From assembly GCA_046331565.1 (NCBI GenBank), contig JAXLQP010000001.1:2790001-2854000 (forward strand): a DNA stretch of 64,000 nucleotides, in the 5' to 3' direction. This DNA is from DASRDU01 sp046331565 (GTDB lineage: Bacteria > Acidobacteriota > Blastocatellia > RBC074). A program made the translations under genes and the position numbers. Under the pieces are notes generated by a model. It saw only the letters and a program-made list of their open reading frames with translations. It did not search any database and was not told the origin of the DNA. How positions within the stretch are numbered: position 1 is the stretch's first letter; every line of letters starts with the position of its first letter. Below, in pieces: positions 16,269 through 26,800 of this stretch.

Positions 16269-17900
16269 TCACTGACCAGTTACAGCCGGTTCATCCTGCG
16301 CCGAACCGGCAGCGGCATCTGACGCCAGTAATCCTGCCAGCGCAGCCAGCAGCACTCCGGCGGTAAACGGCCTGGACAAAAGGTGAACTCCGTCCTGGCC
16401 TGTGATCTGTCGCAGGGTCTGCACCTGATCCTGACTACAAATCATCAGGACGCCGACCTGCGACCGGCTTTGCTTCAGGTGGCGAACGAAGGCCAGTTCA
16501 TCGGCGTACTGTGCCTGGAGGTTGAGCAGCACCCCGCGCACCTGACTGTCTGATTTATCCAGCCCGGCCTGCGCCCCGGTCACATCAGCCACCACCAGCA
16601 CGCGAAAACCCGCAGCTTCAAGTGTGGCCGTGATGATTTCCCGAATCACGGCGTCATCGTGTACCACGAGAATCAGTTCCCCGCGACCCGGCGATAACGG
16701 ACTGACCGTTTCGGTAAGGTTCACCTGATTCGCTTCCGGCACGGGCAGCCAGACTCTGAAACCCGTGATCACTCCGGCTTCGCCGGCAATTTCAAGGAAC
16801 CCGCGATGATTCCGCACAATTGTCAGCGCCGCTGCCAGACCCGGCTGCTCAGCCTGGGCCGGATTTGCCGCCAGGTACTCAGCGGCAGAAGCAAACGCGC
16901 CGGAGCGGGCCGTTCCATCCTGCGTTGAAGTTCCGGCCACTACGATCATGACATACGGCCCTGACCGGCTTTCGGGATTCATTCGCGCCACTGATTCAGC
17001 GGCGGTGATGTTTTCAGCCTCAATCACCAGCTTCTGACCTGCGGCCAGGGCGTGACCGGCCTCGAAGCACAAACTCATCAGCAGTTGCTGCAATTCGGCT
17101 GGCCGTCCCGACACCGGCCACAAATCGTTGTCAAAGGTAATCTCAATTTCGACCGAGGCGAGCAGCACCGAAAGAATATGCTCTCTGAGTCCTGTCATCA
17201 GGTGCCTGAGCTGAATCAGCGGATTTTCCGCCTCGCCGGTTCCGGCCAGCGACAGCACCTGAGCGATCATTCTGCCGCCGCGTTCGGCGCGGCCCTGCAT
17301 AATTGTCAGCCACCGCTGACTTTCCTCATCCACATACTTTCGCCGCAGCATATGAATGGCCAGCAGCACTGGCGACAAAATATTATTCAGATCGTGCGCC
17401 AGTCCGGCGACCAGGCGGCCAATGATTTCAATCCGCTGCCGCCGCAGGAAGTTACTTTCCAGCCGCTTCTTTTCCGTCAGGTCAGTGTTGGCAATCACCA
17501 CGCCGCCCGGATTTCCGTCAGCATCACGCAGCAGTCGCCAGCGGCTCTGCACAAAGATCTTCCGGCCACTTCTGGTCTTCTGCGTGATCTCGCCCGTCCA
17601 TTCGCCGGTTTGCGCCAGCGCCAGGCTCGACGCGCGCAGAGGCCCGGAATCTGCGGTAATCAGCACTTCATAAAGATTGCGTCCGAGCGCTTCTCCCTTC
17701 GGCCAGCCGTAAAGCTGCTCGGCGCGGGCATTCCAGAAAACGATCCGGTCATCCAGATCGCGCACAATCAGCGCATCCTGAGCCTGGTCAAGCAGCGCCA
17801 TCCAGACCTGCCCCGGATCATTCTTCTGCCAGAAAGCAGCCAGTTCAGACTGGCCATTCGCCAGCAGGAAGGATTCTGACGATGTAGTTGAAAGGGCCAT
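16269..17900 (-). CDS. Soluble PAS histidine kinase-like protein with degenerate ATPase and receiver domains
   Basis: 543 aa, no membrane helix. PAS domain ~30-150 (DALIVRDLDDRIVFWNARAEQLYGWP; PAC TDLTEKKRLE). A HisKA-like helix carries GRLVAGLAHDLNNILSPV with the phospho-acceptor His near 170. The expected ATPase domain (~235-390) lacks its diagnostic residues: the N-box reads LLMSLCFEAGHAL without the Asn, and the G1 position reads VVAGTSTQD. The C-terminal receiver (~405-525) keeps an acidic pair (VVHDDAVIRE) but has Asn where the phospho-Asp should be (GVLLNLQAQ) and Arg for the Lys (LLSRPF). It may be a pseudokinase scaffold or a phosphotransfer/phosphatase partner for the adjacent regulator. 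Confidence 0.8.
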   Translation of the reverse strand: MALSTTSSESFLLANGQSELAAFWQKNDPGQVWMALLDQAQDALIVRDLDDRIVFWNARAEQLYGWPKGEALGRNLYEVLITADSGPLRASSLALAQTGEWTGEITQKTRSGRKIFVQSRWRLLRDADGNPGGVVIANTDLTEKKRLESNFLRRQRIEIIGRLVAGLAHDLNNILSPVLLAIHMLRRKYVDEESQRWLTIMQGRAERGGRMIAQVLSLAGTGEAENPLIQLRHLMTGLREHILSVLLASVEIEITFDNDLWPVSGRPAELQQLLMSLCFEAGHALAAGQKLVIEAENITAAESVARMNPESRSGPYVMIVVAGTSTQDGTARSGAFASAAEYLAANPAQAEQPGLAAALTIVRNHRGFLEIAGEAGVITGFRVWLPVPEANQVNLTETVSPLSPGRGELILVVHDDAVIREIITATLEAAGFRVLVVADVTGAQAGLDKSDSQVRGVLLNLQAQYADELAFVRHLKQSRSQVGVLMICSQDQVQTLRQITGQDGVHLLSRPFTAGVLLAALAGLLASDAAAGSAQDEPAVTGQ

Positions 17901-18830
17901 GTACCAACCCGGTCAGTAAATACAGTCTTCAGCGAAACAGCCAGGCCAGCCTGCAGCCGACACGTTCAGGTCAGGCTGCGGTCCCGGCCCGGCGGGCCTT
18001 ATGATTTAATCAAACAGGACGGTGCAGGCTGTCTCCGGGGAAAACCCGAGAATTTCTCAATCGGGTCAGGGCACTGAATAAACACCACCAATGACCCGGC
18101 TTCCACATATCTTTAATGCCCGTTCTCACATTTGAAATCCGGGCAGAAAGCCGCAGTCCGGCGCAGAACAGCTTAATGAAGGGAAATGTTAAGAGTTCCT
18201 TGCGGCGGGAAGTATGCCTCAAGTTGCCGTTTTTTGCCAGCCCTGGCAGAAACCTTCAAAGCCCTGTCCTTCACCAGGATAACCCGCATATCGTTTTATC
18301 AGCCAGACAAAGCTCCCGCTCTGAAAGGGATAAATGTTTGCCCGGCGGGGGCTGTAAATTATCTTATTGTCCACTCAAAATCATCGCTCCCGCTGATGTA
18401 TCTTAAAACCATCCTGTGTATTATTCCTGACAGACAAAGGTCGCTAACAATCTGTGAAACAAGCAGGGCGTTCTGACATTCAGAGTTGTCTTCACTGGGG
18501 TACTTGCAAATTCAGGCAGGTCGCAGAGCCACAATGAGGTTGCCACCTGCAATCTGATCAGCGGGACGATTGATAAATGACCGGTTCCCGGCCCCGGAAA
18601 TCAGCCTGATTGTTCAGAAAGGCAGGGGGTTTTGCGTCTGCGCAATGCCCGGCTGCCTTTGACCGGGTTTCGACCCGCTGTCCTTGCACGCCCTGTAATT
18701 CCGGACTGGATCCTGATGACCTGGTTTTTGCACCAGAAACAGGCGGTAGCAGTATCCCGGCCTGAAACGATAATCCGCTTTGCACAGCTTCGGTTCTGAA
18801 GAGCAGTTCAGCGAAAGCTCCCCGTTTCAT
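17901..18830. other. 930-bp intergenic region without a recognised gene
   Basis: No ORF here has convincing codon usage or family resemblance. The sequence is a little more AT-rich than its surroundings. Imperfect short inverted repeats (GCAGGT...ACCTGC around 18510-18555) are present but not diagnostic. Confidence 0.4.
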
Positions 18831-19160
18831 ATGGCTGCGAACCACAGCACAGAAAGAAGGCGCGGGCCGCGTATCAGTTTTCCCTTTCCGGCCCGGGTCA
18901 GAGGGGTAGATGCCAGTGGCAGCCCTTTCAAACTGGACACCCTGATTGAGAATCTCAGCGCCGAAGGGCTTTATCTGAAAATGAACCGGGGAATTATGTC
19001 AGGCACTGAACTGGCGATTGCCATTCGTTTGTCGGCAGCCTCAGTGGGACTGGAGAATTCAACCAGTGTCGCCACTCGCGGCATCGTGCTGCGAACGGAG
19101 TTGCAACCTGACGGAACCTGCGGGGTGGCGGTCAGATTTACCCGCCACCGACTGTTGTAA
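18831..19160 (+). CDS. Short PilZ-domain protein
   Basis: 109 aa from ATG 18831; a TTG start at 18780 would add 17 residues. It begins RRRGPRISFPFPARVRG (the RxxxR arm, here RRRGPR) and continues to ENLSAEGLYLKM (the NxSxxG motif), ending with GVAVRFTRH. A minimal stand-alone PilZ domain, probably a c-di-GMP adaptor. It faces the biosynthetic locus but is separated by ~620 bp. Confidence 0.7.
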   Translation: MAANHSTERRRGPRISFPFPARVRGVDASGSPFKLDTLIENLSAEGLYLKMNRGIMSGTELAIAIRLSAASVGLENSTSVATRGIVLRTELQPDGTCGVAVRFTRHRLL

Positions 19161-19786
19161 ACCTGGGAAACGACCAGATAGCCGGCAGATCAGGACGCGC
19201 ACACTCTGATTGTCTGATTATCGGGCTGTAATTGCAGTTCATCAATCAACCGTTGCGACAATCCCTCACTTGTCAACTTGTCAGCGGAGCTGATGAGTCC
19301 CCCAGGAGGCCTGGTTGTGGAATATTTATTGAAAGCGCCGTTTGAAAGGCAGTTTGACGATTCGGAATCTCTGTTCTTTGCATTTTTTGTCTCTGATTCA
19401 GCCAGTCAGAAGCGGTCTTTGCCCGGACAGCTTTCTGACGATCCGACAGGCGTGGGTCTGCTGTCGGGTTCCCTTCTGCAAACGGCCCTTCCCGTTTGCA
19501 ACTCGTCCTGTTCCCCTGCTGCCATCCGGGTGCCTTCCGCCAGGATAAGTCGTCAGCCGCAGTCTGCGGCTGGACTGTGCGCGGAACGGCATCTGACAAG
19601 CTCAATCCTGCCGGACTCGACCCGGCTGGTTGTCAGCCAGTTCAGTGAATCCATCAATCTTCGTTTGCAGCCGGTTTCAGTCTCGTCCCCGGATCAGGCT
19701 GTGCCGCCGGTTCCGGGCAGCAGGAGTTCGCTGGCAGGTCTTTTTACCGGGCATGCTCACAGGTCAGAGGTTGCGGAGGAACAAAG
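19161..19786. other. Intergenic region upstream of the biosynthetic locus
   Basis: 626 bp with an unconvincing ORF (19278-19790) that is Ser/Pro/Leu rich and resembles nothing. This gap is the most likely place for the main promoter of the biosynthetic operon, but I cannot point to clear -35/-10 boxes. Confidence 0.35.
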
Positions 19787-20746
19787 ATGAACACAAGCGA
19801 ATGGACAGCAATCTCTTCCGCGCTGGGTGGCGAAGGCTGGATTCCGCGTTCCGGCGCGCTGCACGATGAACAGGAAACGGTCTGGTCGTCCTTCGGCGTT
19901 TCGTCCGAATGCGGGCGGTTGCGCGCGGTGGTGATGCGTCGGCCCGGCCCCGAAATCGAAACTGTCACCGATGCCAGAGCGGCGCTCTGGAATGAGATGC
20001 CGGACCCGGTCAGAGCCAGAGAACAGCACGATGCGCTGGCTGAAATTTACCGTTCCTGTGGCGTGCAGGTCAGCTATGTGGCTGACACGTCAGGGGTCAG
20101 GCCGAATCTGTATTTTATGCGCGACACCTTTGCCATGACGCCCGAAGGCGCAGTGCTGGCGCGGCCCGCATCAGGCAATCGCGCCGGAGAGGAACGCATC
20201 GCCGCCTGGACGCTGGCCAGTCTCGGCGTGCCGATTGTGTTGTCGGTTCACGGTCACGGCACCTTTGAAGGAGCCGACCTGATGATCGTCAATGACGATC
20301 TGGCTTTTGTCGCCCAGGGACGGCGCACCAATGCCGCCGGAGCCACGCAGGTCGAACACCTGCTGAAAGAAATCGGCTGGCCGGAGGTCGTGCGCGTCCC
20401 ATTACCATCCGATTGTTTACATCTCGACTGCATTCTGAGCCTGCCGGATCGCCGACTGGCTCTGCTTGACGCGGTCAAAGCGCCGCTGGTGATCGGTGAA
20501 ACCCTGCGTCGTCACGGTTTCCACCTTCTCGAACTGCCGGATCGGGAAGAGGTCATCAGCCGCATGTCGGTCAACCTGGTCGCACTTGAACCTGGAGTGG
20601 TGGTGATGCCTGCCCGCAATCCAGCAACCAGAAAGCTGCTGGAAGCGGCAGGGGTCACTTGTCTCGAAATTGAGATTTCCGAACTCATGAAGGGAGGCGG
20701 GGCAGTGCATTGCATGACCGGCGTGATCCAGCGTGATGGCCTGTAG
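19787..20746 (+). CDS. Arginine deiminase/amidinotransferase-superfamily enzyme
   Basis: 319 aa. The guanidino-group enzyme fold is indicated by the ordered catalytic residues: MRD (Asp ~113), FEGAD (Glu ~161), LHLDC (His ~212) and the C-terminal GGGAVHCMTG with the nucleophilic Cys at ~309. These are the residues of arginine deiminases, dimethylargininases and amidinotransferases. The length is shorter than catabolic ArcA (~410 aa) and closer to dimethylargininase or arginine-dihydrolase-type members. It lies 66 bp upstream of the hybrid PKS-NRPS gene, same strand, so it could make citrulline/ornithine for the peptide or modify a guanidino group. Substrate not determinable. Confidence 0.75.
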   Translation: MNTSEWTAISSALGGEGWIPRSGALHDEQETVWSSFGVSSECGRLRAVVMRRPGPEIETVTDARAALWNEMPDPVRAREQHDALAEIYRSCGVQVSYVADTSGVRPNLYFMRDTFAMTPEGAVLARPASGNRAGEERIAAWTLASLGVPIVLSVHGHGTFEGADLMIVNDDLAFVAQGRRTNAAGATQVEHLLKEIGWPEVVRVPLPSDCLHLDCILSLPDRRLALLDAVKAPLVIGETLRRHGFHLLELPDREEVISRMSVNLVALEPGVVVMPARNPATRKLLEAAGVTCLEIEISELMKGGGAVHCMTGVIQRDGL

Positions 20747-20812
20747 CGGCCTCGCTGGCGTGGAGTAATGGAAGGAAAAATTTGTCAAGCCGGCGCATGA
20801 AGGGACAGGTGT

Positions 20813-23800
20813 ATGTACCACCAGGAAGATGAAGTAACTGATTCGCCGACCGGATTTGAAATTGCAGTGATTGGCCTCACCGGACGTTTCCCTGGCGCTG
20901 AGCATGCAGATCAGTTCTGGCGTAACCTCTGTGACGGAGTGGAGGCCATTTCATTCTTCACTGACGAAGAGCTTGCCACCAATCCGGCCTCCGCTGAAAC
21001 CCGCCATCCGGCTTATGTCAAAGCCAGCGGCGCACTCAAAGACGTTGACCTGTTTGACGCTTCGTTTTTCGGCTTCTACCCGCGCGAGGCCGAAATCCTC
21101 GACCCGCAGCAGCGGCTCTTTCTGGAATGCGCCTGGACGGCGCTCGAATACGCCGGTTATGACCCGGCCCGTTATCCCGGCCTGATTGGCGTCTATGCCG
21201 GGGCGGGGTTCAATTCCTATCTTTACACCAACCTGCTGGCCAGCCGCGCCGTCCGCGAATCGGTGCAGCCCTATCAACTGACGCTCAATAACGACAAGGA
21301 TTTTCTGCCGACCCGCGTCTGTTACAAGCTCAACCTGCGCGGGCCGGGCATCAATGTGCAGACGGCCTGTTCGACCTCGCTCGTGGCGATTCATCTGGCG
21401 GCTCAAAGTCTGATCAGTTACCAGTGCGATATGGCGCTCGCCGGTGGCGTTTCGCTCTATCACCGCAAAGGTTATCTCTATCAGGAAGGCGGCATTCTGT
21501 CGCCGGACGGGCATTGCCGCGCCTTTGACGCCGGAGCGCAGGGCACTGTGCCGGGCAGCGGCGTGGGCATCGTCGTACTCAAGCGACTGGCCGACGCCAT
21601 AGCTGACGGTGACTGCATTCACGCCATCATCAAAGGATCGGCCATCAACAATGACGGTTCGCTCAAGGTCGGCTACACCGCGCCGAGCATTGACGGGCAG
21701 ACTGAAGTCATCACGATGGCGCAGGCGATGGCCGGAGTCGCGCCGGAAACAATCAGCTACATTGAAGCGCACGGCACCGGCACAGTGCTGGGCGATCCCA
21801 TCGAAATCGCCGCGCTCAACCAGGCCTTTCGGATGGGCACGCAGGACGATCAGTTCTGTGCCATCGGTTCGGTCAAGGCCAGCGTCGGCCACCTCGATGC
21901 TGCCGCCGGAGTCACCGGCTTTATCAAAACCGTGCTGGCGCTCAAACACGGGCTGATTCCGCCGACGCTCCATTTTGATCGGCCCAATCCGAAGCTCGGT
22001 CTTGAGGACAGCCCGTTTTACGTCAACAGTCGTCTGGCTGAATGGCCTGATTGCGGCACGCCGCGTCGCGCCGGAGTCAGTTCATTCGGCATCGGCGGCA
22101 CCAACGCTCACGTCATTCTGGAAGAAGCTCCGCCCGTTGCGCCGACAAGCGATTCACGCCCGGCTCAGTTGCTGCTGCTTTCAGCCAAAACCGCTTCGGC
22201 GCTCGATGCAGCAACAGACAATCTGGCCGAACATCTGAAATTCAATCCCGGCATCAATCTGGCCGATGCGGCTTTTACGTTGCAGGTCGGCAGGCAGCCG
22301 TTTGCGCACCGTCGCCTGCTGGTCTGCCGCGATGCGGCTGATGCAGTGGCGGCGCTTGAACGCCGCGACCCGTCACGACTGCTCACCAGCCAGACCTCGG
22401 CGCAGGCGAAATCAGTGGTCTTTATGTTCACCGGCCAGGGCGCGCAGTACGTCAGTATGGCCCGCGAACTTTACGAGGCTGAACCGACCTTCCGCGATCA
22501 GGTGGATCTGTGCTGCGACACGCTGATCGGGCATCTCGGCCTCGATCTGCGGTCGGTTCTCTTCCCGGCCCCGGAACAGGTCGAAGAGATGAAGCAGCAG
22601 TTGAATCAGACCTGGCTGACGCAGCCTGCGCTTTTCGTCATCGAATACGCGCTGGCGAAACTCTGGATGCAGTGGGGCGTCAAACCGGCGGCGATGATCG
22701 GTCACAGCATCGGTGAATACGTGGCGGCCTGTCTGGCTGAAGTCTTTTCGCTGCGCGATGCGCTCGCCCTCGTTGCCGCGCGCGGTCGCCTGATGCAGGG
22801 GCTTCCGGCAGGTTCGATGATCAGCCTGCCCGTGCCTGAAAAGGATGTGCGTCCGTACCTGAACGGCAAGCTGTCAGTCGCCGCAGTCAACGCGCCGTCG
22901 CTGTGCGTCGTGTCAGGCCCGACCGAAGCCGTTGACGAACTGGAACGCAAAATGGCCGACAAGGGCATCGAAGGCCGCCGCCTGCACACTTCACATGCGT
23001 TTCATTCGGCCATGATGGAGCCGATTCTGGATCAGTTCGTGCGACAGTTCAGCCGCATCCGGCTCAATGCGCCGTCGGTTCCCTTCATTTCAAATCTGAG
23101 CGGCAAATGGATTACCAAAGGCGAAGCCACCGATCCTGAATACTGGGCCGGGCACCTGCGCCACAGCGTTCGCTTTGCCGATGGCATTGGCGAACTGCTC
23201 ACTGACACGTCGCGCATCTTTCTGGAAATCGGCCCTGGCACCACGCTCAGTTCGCTGGTGCGACAGCACGCATCATTCACGCGCGAACATCTGGTGCTGC
23301 CTTCGCTGCGCCACCCGCACGACACGCAAAGCGATGTCGCCTTTCTGCTGCACACGCTCGGTCGCCTGTGGCTGAATGGTTTTGCGCCCGACTGGAAAGG
23401 CTTTTACACGCACGAACAGCGACAGCGGATGCCCCTGCCGACCTATCCGTTTGAGCGCAAACGTTACTGGATTGAACCCGACGCTGATGCCGGCGAACAG
23501 TTCAAACCGTCGCCGGAGATTCGCAAAAAAGCCGACGTGCGCGACTGGTTCTATGCGCCATCGTGGAAGCGCGCCGATCTGTATTCAGCTTCTGCCGCGA
23601 CCGCGCCGCAACGCCTGCTGCTGTTCACTGCTGAAAACAGCCTGATCCAGCAGCTCGCCGCGCAGCTTGATTCAGCAGGCCACGAAGTCATCACCGTCAC
23701 CGCTGGCGCGCAGTTCGCCGGTGCGAATGAAAAGGCGCTGACCATCAATCCGCAGAATGCGGATAATTACCTGGCGCTGCTCAGTGAACTGCAAACTTCA

Positions 23801-26800
23801 TCGCGCCTGCCCGACACGATTGTTTATGCCTGGAGCCTGACGCCGCAAACATCGGTCAGCGAAACGCTCGCAGCAGGTTTTCACGGCCTGCTGCGGCTGA
23901 TGCAGGCCATTGAACGCAGCGGCGCACTGAGTCCGCTGCGCCTGCTCGTCATCACTTCCGGCGCGCAGGAAGTCACGGGCGATGAAAACATTCTGCCGGG
24001 CGTGGCCGCCATCAACGGCCTGTGCCGCGTCATTCCGCAGGAACTTCCGTTCATTACCTGCCGCACCGTTGACCTGTCGCCGCAATTCAAAAACGCCGCG
24101 CAACTCGCCAGTGAAGTGCTGACTGACGCTGCCGCGGCGGTGGCTTATCGCGGTCAGCATCGCTGGGCGCAGACCTTTGAAGCGTTGCCGACAACTGCTG
24201 ACACGGGCCATTCACCGGCCTGTCGCGCGGGTGGCGTGTATCTGATCACCGGAGGCCTGGGCAGAATCGGTCTGACGCTGGCTGAATGCCTGGCGCAAAA
24301 AGCTCAGGCTCGCATCGCGCTTCTCAGCCGCACGGCATTGCCCGCGCGAGAAACGTGGGCGCAGTGGCTCGAAACTCATCCGGCTGATGATCGGTTCAGT
24401 CAGCTCATCAGTCGCCTGCAACAACTCGAAGCCGCCGGAGCGCGCATTCTCACAATCAGCGCCGACGTTTCAGACGCCGCGCAGTTGCAGTCGGCCATCG
24501 CGCAGACTGAAGCCGCGTTCGGCCCGCTGAGCGGCGTGATTCATTCCGCCGGTCTGATTGGCGATGAAGGCGTCGTGCCGGTTGCCGCGCTGACTGATGA
24601 AAACATTGCGCGGCAGTTTGCGCCCAAAATCGGCGGCGCGCTGGCGCTGGCTGAAGCATTACGTGGAAGAAAGCTTGATTTCTGCATATTGCAGTCTTCG
24701 TTGTCATCAGTCCTCGGCGGGCTGGGTTTTGCCGCCTACGCCGCCGCCAATTCATTTATGGATGCGCTGGCGCAGCAGCAGAATCAGGCCGGATTAACGC
24801 CCTGGCTCAGCCTCGACTGGGACGGCTGGGATTTTGGCGCGGAACATCACGCTGCCGATCTGCTCATTAATCCGGCTGAAGGCGCGACGGCTTTTGAATA
24901 TGCGCTGTCACTGGCTCCGGCCTCGCAACTGATTATTTCAACCGGCGACCTGCAGGCCAGACTGGATCAGTGGATCAATCGCCGGAACACGGCTGACGAG
25001 CGCGAAGCTGAAGATGAAGCGGTTTCGCTGCACAGTCGCCCGAATCTTTCGACGGCTTATGTGGCTCCGCGCAACGCGACCGAAGAACGCATTGCCGCGA
25101 TGTGGCGGCAGGTGCTCGGCCTTGAAGAAATCGGCGTCCACGACAATTTCTTTGAACTCGGCGGGCATTCGCTGCTCGCCACTCAGCTTGTCGCCCGCGT
25201 GCGCGAAACCTTCAAGGTTGAATTGCCGCTGCGTCGTCTGTTTGAAACGCCGACGATTGCCGGACTGAGCGCGATGGTTTCAGCAGGCAGCGAGGATGAA
25301 CCGGCATCAGTCACGATTCCGGCCATCCCGCGCGACGGCGTGCTGCCACTGTCATTCGCGCAGCAGCGGCTGTGGTTTCTCGATCAGTTCGATCCGGGCA
25401 GCCCGCTTTACAACAATCCTGCTGCTGTGCGCATGACCGGACATCTGAACGTGGGCGCGCTGCAGCGCAGCATCAATGCCATCATCGAACGGCACGAAAT
25501 TCTGCGCACTGTTTTTGACACCGCTCACGGCGAACCGGTGCAGACCATTCTGCCTGACATGCACCTGCTGATTCCGGTGATTGATCTGTCAGAACGCAGC
25601 GCCGCCGAACGCGAAGCCGAAGTGCAGCGCATTGCGGCTGAAGAGGCCGTCAAACCTTTTCACCTGACGCACGGGCCGCTGCTGCGCTTCACGCTGCTGC
25701 GCACACGCACGGATGAATATGTTGCGCTGCTGACCATGCATCACATCGTTTCTGACGGCTGGTCGGTGGGCGTTTTCCTGCGCGAACTCGCCGCGTTCTA
25801 TCACGCCTTTGTGAATCAGACCGAAGCGCACCTGCCGCCGCTCAGGGTGCAGTACGCTGATTTCGCGCACTGGCAGCGTGAATGGCTGCGCGGCGCTGAA
25901 CTCGAACGGCAGCTTGCTTACTGGAAGCAGAAACTCAGTGATGGTTCGGTCGTGCTTGATCTGCCGACTGATCGCCCGCGCCCGGCAGTGCAGACTTTTC
26001 GCGGCGCAACGCAATGGCTGCGGCTGCCGCGCCAGTTGCGTGACAATCTCGAAGCCCTGAGCCGCCGCGAGGACGCCACGCTTTTTATGACGCTGATGGC
26101 CGCGTTTCAGACGCTGCTGCATCGCTATACCGGACAGACCGACATTCGCGTGGGTTCGCCGATTGCGGGCCGCACGCAGGCTGAAACCGAAAGCCTGATC
26201 GGATGCTTCATCAATCCGCTGGTGATGCGCGCCGATTTCACGGGCGATCCGGTCTTTACCAGCCTGCTCAGACAGGTGCGCGAAACTTCCCTGGAAGCAT
26301 ACGCGCATCAGGATCTGCCGTTTGAAATGCTCGTTGAAGCGTTGCAGCCGGAACGCGACATGAGCCATTCGCCCCTTTTCCAGGCCATGCTGGTGTTGCA
26401 GAACGCGCCGATGCAGCCGATTGAACTGCCCGGCCTGCGCATCAGTGAAATGAAACCTGATCGTGGCACCGAGAAGTTCGACCTGACGCTGTTCATTGAA
26501 GAAGAAACAGACGGGCTGAAGCTGGGATGGAGTTACAACACCGATCTGTTCGACGACGCCACCATCACCCGCATGGCCGATCATTTCAACACGCTGCTTG
26601 CGGGCCTGGTCACAAGGCACGGCGAGCGTGTGTCGCGGCTGCCGCTGCTCGCTGAAGCTGAACGGCAGCAAATCCTGATTGAATGGAACGACACCGCCAC
26701 CGACGACACTGACGCGCCGCCCGTACATCGCAGCTTTGAAGTTCAGGCCGCACACACGCCTGACGCTGTTGCCGTCGTCTGCGGCGAGACGAGGCTCAGT

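Noticed and set aside
18010..18222. 70-aa minus-strand frame in the gap before the short PilZ gene
   Set aside because: No ribosome site, no family, composition unlike neighbouring genes.
19278..19790. 170-aa plus-strand frame upstream of the deiminase-like gene
   Set aside because: Low-complexity Ser/Pro/Leu composition, no ribosome site, no family; more likely promoter-bearing intergenic DNA.
20951..21973. 340-aa minus-strand frame under the KS domain
   Set aside because: Shadow of a KS domain with intact active site on the plus strand.
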